A DNA stretch of 5,450 nucleotides, from contig KL569208.1 in assembly GCA_000715635.1 (NCBI GenBank), positions 29,549 to 34,998 on the forward strand, in the 5' to 3' direction. Shown here in pieces: positions 1 to 5,450 of the stretch. A model generated the notes under the pieces. It was not told the origin of the DNA and searched no databases. It saw only the letters and a program-made list of their open reading frames with translations. A program made the translations under genes and the position numbers. Each line of letters opens with the position of its first letter. Position 1 is the first letter of the stretch. Origin of the DNA: Streptomyces violaceus. GTDB taxonomy: Bacteria > Actinomycetota > Actinomycetes > Streptomycetales > Streptomycetaceae.

Positions 1-1
1 C

Positions 2-526
2 CTCCCGCTGGGCCTGCTGATCGGCCACACCGGCAAGGGCGCGTTCCTCGCCATCAACCTGGCGTCTTTCGGCCGCGCGCTCCCCACCGTCGGACTGGTC
101 GTCCTGGTCTTCCTGGCCGGCGGACTGTCCATGGTGCCGGTCTACGTCGCTCTGGTCGCCCTGGCGGTCCCGGCGATCGTCACCAACACCTACGCCGGGA
201 TGACCGCCGTCGACCCGGACGTGAAGGACGCGGCGCGCGGGCAGGGCATGCGCGGCCACCAAGTCCTGTTCCAGGTCGAGTTGCCGCTCGCCCTGCCTCT
301 GATCATGACGGGCCTGCGCCTGGCGCTCATCCAGGTCGTCGCCACGGCCACGATCGCCGCGTACGTCTCCTTCGGCGGCCTCGGCCGTTACGTCTTCGAC
401 GGCCTGGCCCAGCGCGACCTCGTGCAGGTGCTCGGCGGCGCGGTGCTGGTCGCCGTCGTGGCTGTCGCACTCGATCTGCTGCTGAGCACCCTCCAGCGCT
501 TCCTCTTCCGACACCGCACTGCCTAG
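2..526 (+). CDS. Quaternary-amine/osmoprotectant ABC transporter permease, C-terminal part (5' end outside window)
   Basis: This is an inner-membrane permease subunit of a type I ABC importer of the ProW/OpuBB/OpuBD kind, which passes glycine betaine, choline, carnitine or related osmolytes from a binding protein into the cell. The frame is open from base 2, so 174 residues are visible and the N-terminus is missing. Several hydrophobic segments are seen (fragment residues about 27-60, 98-122 and 140-162). The cytoplasmic EAA loop that docks on the ATPase is at fragment residues 76-95, starting DAARGQGM and ending VELP. The stretch NTYAGM followed by VDPDV just before it is typical of this subfamily. 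The stop codon is 10 nt before the substrate-binding protein start, so the two are co-transcribed. The ATPase and probably a second permease should lie upstream. The family is clear; the exact substrate is not. Confidence 0.9.
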   Translation, partial: LPLGLLIGHTGKGAFLAINLASFGRALPTVGLVVLVFLAGGLSMVPVYVALVALAVPAIVTNTYAGMTAVDPDVKDAARGQGMRGHQVLFQVELPLALPLIMTGLRLALIQVVATATIAAYVSFGGLGRYVFDGLAQRDLVQVLGGAVLVAVVAVALDLLLSTLQRFLFRHRTA

Positions 527-536
527 GGACCCTTCG

Positions 537-1463
537 ATGAACCGACGCACTCTCCTCGGCGGCCTCTTCGCAGCGGCCTCCGTCCCCGCCCTCTCCGCCT
601 GCGCGAGCGGCATCACCTCCCTCGACAACCAGGGCACGACCTCCGGCGGCGGCTCCAGCAAGGGCGGACTCACCATCGGCACCGCCAACTTCACCGAGAA
701 CCAGGTGCTGGGTTATCTGTACGCGGCTGTGCTCACGGCAGCCGGCGTGAAGACCAACGTCCGCCCCAACCTCGGCACCCGCGAGATCCTCATCCCCGCG
801 ATCAAGGGCGGCGACATCGACCTCCTGCCCGAGTACCAGGGCGCCCTCCTGCACTACCTCGACCCGAAGGCGACGGAGACCGAGGAGGGCGAGATGCAGA
901 ACGCCCTGGCCGTCGCGCTCCCCGCCGGCCTCCAGGTGCTGCCGTACGGCATGGCGGAGGACTCGGACGCCTTCGTGGTCACGCGGGAGACGGCGAAGAG
1001 GTACGGCCTGACCTCCCTGGCCGACCTGAAGAAGCAGAACGGCAAGCTGGTCATCGGCGCGGCACCGGAGGTGAAGAAGCGCCAGGTGGGTGTGGTCGGC
1101 CTCAAGGACGTCTACGGGGTGGAGTTCAAGGAGTTCAAGTCCCTCGACTCCTCTGGCCCCCTGGTCAAAGGCGCCCTCAAGAAGGGCGACGTCGACGTGG
1201 CGAACCTCTTCACCACGGACACCGACATCCAGGCCAACGACTGGGTGGTGCTGACGGACCCCGAGAACCTCATCCCCGGCCAGCACGTTGTCCCGCTCAT
1301 CGCCGACCGCAAGGCCGACTCCGCGGTCCGCAAGGCCCTGGCCCGCCTCGGCAACGTCCTCACCACGGTCCAGCTCACCGAGCTCAACCGCCAGGTGGAC
1401 AAGGACAAGAAGGACCCGGAGGACGTGGCGAACGCATACGCGAAGCAGCACGGGCTGGCCTGA
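537..1463 (+). CDS. Osmoprotectant/quaternary-amine ABC transporter substrate-binding lipoprotein
   Basis: This 308-residue extracytoplasmic solute-binding protein of the OpuAC/ProX family should capture glycine betaine, choline or a similar quaternary amine for the permease encoded just upstream. The N-terminus has a signal peptide with a lipobox LSAC ending at Cys22, so the mature protein is probably lipid-anchored to the outer face of the membrane. Arg3-Arg4 followed by TLL makes Tat export possible. A Gly/Ser-rich linker (residues 33-44) precedes the fold. Family hallmarks are NFTENQVLGYLY (51-62), GTREILIPAIKGGDIDLLPEY (near 80-100) and the second-lobe segment around GALKKGDVDVANLFTTD (212-228). 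The usual EYTGT turn reads EYQGA here, so ligand preference cannot be read directly. The ATG at 537 follows a weak AGGG at 525-528 that overlaps the permease stop. Length is normal for the family. Confidence 0.9.
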   Translation: MNRRTLLGGLFAAASVPALSACASGITSLDNQGTTSGGGSSKGGLTIGTANFTENQVLGYLYAAVLTAAGVKTNVRPNLGTREILIPAIKGGDIDLLPEYQGALLHYLDPKATETEEGEMQNALAVALPAGLQVLPYGMAEDSDAFVVTRETAKRYGLTSLADLKKQNGKLVIGAAPEVKKRQVGVVGLKDVYGVEFKEFKSLDSSGPLVKGALKKGDVDVANLFTTDTDIQANDWVVLTDPENLIPGQHVVPLIADRKADSAVRKALARLGNVLTTVQLTELNRQVDKDKKDPEDVANAYAKQHGLA

Positions 1464-1580
1464 GGCCGTGTCCTGCGTGGTGAGGCGGACGAGACGTTCG
1501 TAGCAGCGCAGGGCAGCGGCTGGTCCGAGAAAGGCCAGCTGGTCACCCAGGCCGGAATCCCCGGAATTCAGGCCACGTAG
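1464..1580 (-). mobile_element. Possible relic of a transposase C-terminus / IS end
   Basis: The spacer after the binding-protein gene codes for no intact gene. Read on the minus strand from about 1553 down to 1464 it gives an open stretch containing GDQLAFLGPAAALRCYERL and then VRLTT. This has the look of the last residues of a Streptomyces insertion-sequence transposase, with no start and no stop where one would be expected. The resemblance is from memory only, and no matching terminal inverted repeat or target duplication is visible. The plus strand is also open for 39 codons here (1464-1577, stop TAG 1578-1580), in the same frame as the binding-protein gene, so a degraded plus-strand coding end is an alternative. 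Confidence is low. Confidence 0.25.
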
Positions 1581-1595
1581 CAGGTCAAGTATGCT
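1567..1595 (+). promoter_or_regulatory. Candidate promoter giving a leaderless transcript of the deaminase-like gene
   Basis: A TATGCT hexamer at 1590-1595 fits the actinobacterial -10 pattern TANNNT. Seventeen bases upstream, TTCAGG at 1567-1572 is a weak match to TTGACA. The -10 box ends only 6 nt before the GTG start at 1602, which would place the transcript start at or next to the start codon. There is no Shine-Dalgarno-like sequence in front of that GTG, in keeping with leaderless translation, which is common in streptomycetes. This is an inference from spacing alone. Confidence 0.5.
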
Positions 1596-1601
1596 CGGAT
1601 C

Positions 1602-1958
1602 GTGATCGCCGACAGCAGCGCGCTCGACCCCGAGGACCGCAAGATCGTCACCCTGGCCCGTTCCGTGCGGGCCCGCAACGGCGTGCCCGAGGGGGCGGCC
1701 GTACGGGACGAGACCGGACGTACGTATGTGGCGGGGACCGTGGCCCTCGACTCCCTGAAGCTCAGTGCCCTGCAGGCGGCGGTGGCGATGGCGGTGGCCT
1801 CGGGGGCGACGTCCCTGGAGGCGGCGGCGGTCGTGACCGAGGCGGAGACCGCGTCCGCGGAGGACCGGGCGGCGGTACGGGATCTCGGTGGCGCGGAGAC
1901 GCCGGTGCTCGTGGCCGGGTTTGACGGGGTTGTCCGGCTGACGGTGTCGGCGGGCTGA
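1602..1958 (+). CDS. Degenerate cytidine-deaminase-fold protein lacking zinc ligands
   Basis: This 118-residue protein resembles the short proteins annotated as cytidine deaminase that lie next to era in streptomycetes. The N-terminal half follows the deaminase layout: a helix (DPEDRKIVTLARSVRARNG, residues 9-27), a strand pair holding AAVRDETGRTYVAGTV, then a helix LSALQAAVAMAVASG. In active cytidine deaminases that last helix starts with a Cys/His-Ala-Glu zinc and proton-shuttle motif; here the position reads LSAL. The second zinc motif PCxxC is absent. The whole protein has no Cys and no His, so a conventional zinc-dependent deaminase is ruled out and a structural or regulatory role is more likely. 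Function is unknown. GTG at 1602 is chosen because the -10 box lies right upstream and no better in-frame start exists. The reading frame has strong high-GC codon bias, so the gene is real. Confidence 0.85.
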   Translation: MIADSSALDPEDRKIVTLARSVRARNGVPEGAAVRDETGRTYVAGTVALDSLKLSALQAAVAMAVASGATSLEAAAVVTEAETASAEDRAAVRDLGGAETPVLVAGFDGVVRLTVSAG

Positions 1959-2160
1959 GGCCCCCGGGTCGCGATCTCGGCTGGCCGAACTTCGCTGTAA
2001 CCGGCGGTAATTAGGCCAGATTTCAACCTTGCCGCCGCCTGCCCCACACGCATCAATGGAACCGTCAGTTCCGACGGACCGTCAGGTTCGACTCTCGGCA
2101 GTGTGTCCGCATCCAGGTGCCGAGCGGTCCATCCCCCCACGGAAACGGAGCCGGAATTCC
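1959..2160 (+). promoter_or_regulatory. Intergenic region and structured leader of the secreted-protein gene
   Basis: This 202-bp gap should hold the promoter and leader of the secreted-protein gene, but no convincing -35/-10 pair is visible. It contains small symmetric elements: CCGTC (2062-2066), GACGG (2073-2077) and CCGTC (2079-2083), where the middle arm can pair with either neighbour; and a perfect 7-bp inverted repeat CTCGGCA (2094-2100) and TGCCGAG (2118-2124). A looser repeat CTGGCC (1981-1986) and GGCCAG (2014-2019) lies nearer the upstream gene. A ribosome-binding site GGAG at 2147-2150 is 10 nt before the ATG. No clear terminator follows the deaminase-like gene. Confidence 0.4.
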
Positions 2161-2637
2161 ATGAGATGCAAGCGAATCGGAGCAGGTGCGGCACTGGCGG
2201 CCGGGGCCCTCGCGGTCAGCGGGCTCGCCTTCGCCCCCGCCGCTCTCGCCGTCACCCCCCAGGCGGCGACGATCAGCGCGGACTGCGGCACCTTCGGCAG
2301 TGGCGAGGCCACGCTCACGGCCACGCAGAACGGCACCGCCGCCACCGTCACCGTGAAGTCCTCGGCGATCACCGCGCCGATCGCGCTCGGAGAGGACTCG
2401 ATCGCGTCCACGCTCACCCTGGTGAAGGCCGGCGGCGGCACCGTCGACTTCACCGGTACGGAGAACCCGGCGATGGCCGCCGGTGCCCCCGTCGAGGTCG
2501 CCCCCCTCAGCGGCACCGTGGCCTCCGGCGACAGCCTGGAGGCCTTCGGCGGCTCGCTGAAGATGACCGTCTTCGGCATCACCATCACCTGCACGGCGGC
2601 CGGGCCGCAGTCGCCGGGCCCGTTCGTGTTCGACTGA
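2161..2637 (+). CDS. Small secreted beta-rich protein of unknown function
   Basis: I do not recognise a named function. The 158-residue product starts with a classic Sec signal peptide: basic MRCKR, a long Ala/Gly/Leu core, and a signal peptidase I site ending in APAALA at residue 30. The mature part of about 128 residues is rich in Thr, Ser, Gly and Ala, with alternating hydrophobic strand-like runs such as ATLTATQNGTAATVTVKSS, suggesting a beta-sandwich. It has just two cysteines after the signal, Cys42 near the start and Cys144 near the end, well placed to form one disulfide closing the domain. The tail QSPGPFVFD resembles other streptomycete exported proteins I recall only loosely. No catalytic motif, lipobox, LPXTG or membrane anchor is visible, so it is probably released. 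The frame stays open upstream to 2029, but ATG 2161 has the GGAG site and begins the signal peptide. It converges on glnK. Confidence 0.85.
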   Translation: MRCKRIGAGAALAAGALAVSGLAFAPAALAVTPQAATISADCGTFGSGEATLTATQNGTAATVTVKSSAITAPIALGEDSIASTLTLVKAGGGTVDFTGTENPAMAAGAPVEVAPLSGTVASGDSLEAFGGSLKMTVFGITITCTAAGPQSPGPFVFD

Positions 2638-2648
2638 GACCGAAGCGA

Positions 2649-4341
<1,693 letters not shown>

Positions 4342-4361
4342 TCAGAGGTTCACCGCCGTCC

Positions 4362-4399
4362 GTTTCCGGTTGCGTACGGGTGTGTTTCCGTGACGTTTC
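4362..4399 (-). promoter_or_regulatory. Candidate GlnR operator upstream of amtB-glnK
   Basis: On the amtB strand, four 5-bp boxes sit at exact 11-bp steps: GAAAC (4399-4395), GAAAC (4388-4384), GTACG (4377-4373) and GAAAC (4366-4362). This matches the pattern of the actinobacterial nitrogen regulator GlnR, described as gTnAC-n6-GaAAC repeats on one face of the helix. The boxes lie 55-92 bp upstream of the amtB start, a usual place for activation. A fifth GAAAC (4415-4411) is present but out of phase. I see no clear -10 box between the boxes and the start codon, which is common for activator-dependent promoters. Confidence 0.6.
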
Positions 4400-4488
4400 G
4401 TTGCGTGAGGGTTTCAGGGAGCTCACGGGCCGGCCTGCGTTCGGGCGCCTGTGCGGCGGGGCTCTGTGGATCAGGGAGAATGGGCGCC

Positions 4489-5442
4489 ATGAGCGTTCGT
4501 ACCCAGTCATCCGAAGAGCCGGCCGAAGCTGTCCACAGGGCTGGCTTCGCCTGCTTCGTGGGCCGTCCCAACGCGGGCAAGTCCACCCTCACGAATGCTC
4601 TGGTCGGCCAGAAGGTGGCGATCACGGCGAACCAGCCGCAGACGACGCGGCACACCGTGCGGGGCATCGTGCACCGCCCGGACGCGCAGTTGATCCTGGT
4701 CGACACCCCGGGGCTGCACAAGCCGCGCACGCTGCTGGGCGAGCGGCTGAACGACGTCGTGCGCACGACGTGGGCCGAGGTGGACGTGATCGGCTTCTGC
4801 CTGCCGGCGAACGAGAAGCTCGGCCCCGGCGACCGCTTCATCGCGAAGGAACTGGCGTCCATCAAGAAGACGCCGAAGATCGCGATCGTCACGAAGACCG
4901 ACCTGGTGGACGGCAAGACGCTCGCCGAGCAGCTCATCGCGATCGACCAGCTCGGCAAGGAGCTCGGCTTCGAGTGGGCGGAGATCGTCCCGGTGTCGGC
5001 GGTCGGAGACAAGCAGGTGAGCCTGCTGGCCGACCTGATCGTCCCCCTCCTGCCGGAGGGCCCGGCGCTCTACCCCGAGGGCGATCTGACCGACGAGCCC
5101 GAGCAGGTCATGATCGCGGAGCTGATCCGGGAGGCCGCGCTGGAGGGCGTCCGCGACGAGCTGCCGCACTCCATCGCCGTGGTCGTCGAGGAGATGCTGC
5201 CCCGCGAGGACCGCCCCGCCGACAAGCCCCTCCTCGACATCCATGCCTTCGTCTACATCGAGCGCCCCAGCCAGAAGGGCATCATCATCGGCCCCAAGGG
5301 CAAGCGCCTGAAGGACGTCGGCATCAAGTCCCGCAAACAGATCGAGGCCTTGCTGGGAACTCCGGTGTTCCTGGACCTGCACGTCAAGGTCGCGAAGGAC
5401 TGGCAGCGGGATCCTAGGCAGCTGCGCAAGCTGGGGTTCTGA
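4489..5442 (+). CDS. era: GTPase Era, 30S ribosomal subunit assembly factor
   Basis: This 317-residue cytoplasmic GTPase binds the 3' end of 16S rRNA and checks late 30S assembly. The GTPase domain shows G1 GRPNAGKS (25-32), the switch I threonine in QTTRHT (51-56), G3 DTPG (72-75), G4 TKTD (135-138) and G5 SAV (170-172). The C-terminal KH domain has the RNA-binding GPKG loop (268-271) within the conserved IIIGPKGKRLKDVG run, and the protein ends in the family tail with DWQRDPRQLRKLGF. G4 has Thr in place of the usual Asn, a substitution I believe is common in actinobacterial Era. ATG 4489 is chosen: GGGAG (4474-4478) lies 10 nt upstream, whereas the in-frame ATG 4480 directly abuts that site. 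A weak -10-like GAGAAT (4476-4481) ends 7 nt before 4489, so a leaderless transcript is also possible. The gene is divergent from amtB; a GAGGAG motif after its stop hints at a following gene. Confidence 0.97.
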   Translation: MSVRTQSSEEPAEAVHRAGFACFVGRPNAGKSTLTNALVGQKVAITANQPQTTRHTVRGIVHRPDAQLILVDTPGLHKPRTLLGERLNDVVRTTWAEVDVIGFCLPANEKLGPGDRFIAKELASIKKTPKIAIVTKTDLVDGKTLAEQLIAIDQLGKELGFEWAEIVPVSAVGDKQVSLLADLIVPLLPEGPALYPEGDLTDEPEQVMIAELIREAALEGVRDELPHSIAVVVEEMLPREDRPADKPLLDIHAFVYIERPSQKGIIIGPKGKRLKDVGIKSRKQIEALLGTPVFLDLHVKVAKDWQRDPRQLRKLGF

Positions 5443-5450
5443 GGAGCGGT

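Noticed and set aside
327..1451. A 374-codon minus-strand frame opposite the binding-protein gene
   Set aside because: It is antisense to two recognised transporter genes, rich in Arg/Gly/Leu with no family resemblance.
1552..1567. Direct repeat CCGGAAT separated by 2 bp
   Set aside because: It is too short to suggest an attachment site or target duplication; expected by chance in GC-rich DNA.
1464..1580. Stop-codon readthrough extending the binding protein by 39 residues
   Set aside because: The 308-residue product already has the normal family length, and no readthrough context is evident.
1986..2011. GlnR-like boxes CGAAC, GTAAC and GTAAT upstream of the secreted-protein gene
   Set aside because: The first two are 11 bp apart but the third is 10 bp away and no GAAAC box is present; too weak to claim, though worth scoring with a matrix.
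2029..2160. A 44-residue N-terminal extension of the secreted protein
   Set aside because: It would bury the clear signal peptide, and GGAG precedes ATG 2161.

Overview
The window is high-GC DNA (about 70% G+C, strong G/C preference at third codon positions). Its gene content looks like a Streptomyces or close actinomycete chromosome: an actinobacterial-type Era, a Streptomyces-type degenerate cytidine deaminase, a GlnK with an actinobacterial context, and GlnR-like operator boxes. The genus assignment is an inference from codon use and protein resemblance.

Layout from left to right. (1) Positions 2-1463, plus strand: the end of a quaternary-amine/osmoprotectant ABC importer operon, with the C-terminal part of a permease followed by its lipoprotein substrate-binding subunit. 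(2) 1464-1601: a short spacer with a possible transposase-end relic and a promoter that appears to drive the next gene as a leaderless transcript. (3) 1602-1958, plus: a 118-residue cytidine-deaminase-fold protein with no cysteine or histidine, so it cannot carry the usual zinc site. (4) 2161-2637, plus: a 158-residue secreted beta-rich protein of unknown function, preceded by a leader with several small inverted repeats. (5) 2662-4307, minus: an amtB-glnK operon whose genes overlap by 4 nt. It converges on the secreted-protein gene across a shared hairpin terminator. (6) 4308-4488: a divergent intergenic region with four GlnR-like boxes at exact 11-bp spacing upstream of amtB. (7) 4489-5442, plus: a complete era gene.

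How the genes work together: AmtB is an ammonium transport protein and GlnK is its PII regulator; the upstream boxes suggest nitrogen control by GlnR. The permease and binding protein belong to an osmolyte importer. Era is a core 30S ribosome-assembly GTPase, and the deaminase-like gene is, from general knowledge, usually its close neighbour in streptomycetes. Here the two are separated by about 2.5 kb holding the secreted protein and the ammonium operon.

The most notable point is that this AmtB carries glutamate (E174) where bacterial Amt proteins normally have the first histidine of the conserved pore pair, while the second histidine (H323) is kept. I saw no CRISPR array, phage module, toxin-antitoxin pair or tRNA. 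Nothing here amounts to a clearly new multi-gene system; the most interesting items are the Glu/His ammonium transporter operon, the zinc-less deaminase relative and the uncharacterised secreted protein.
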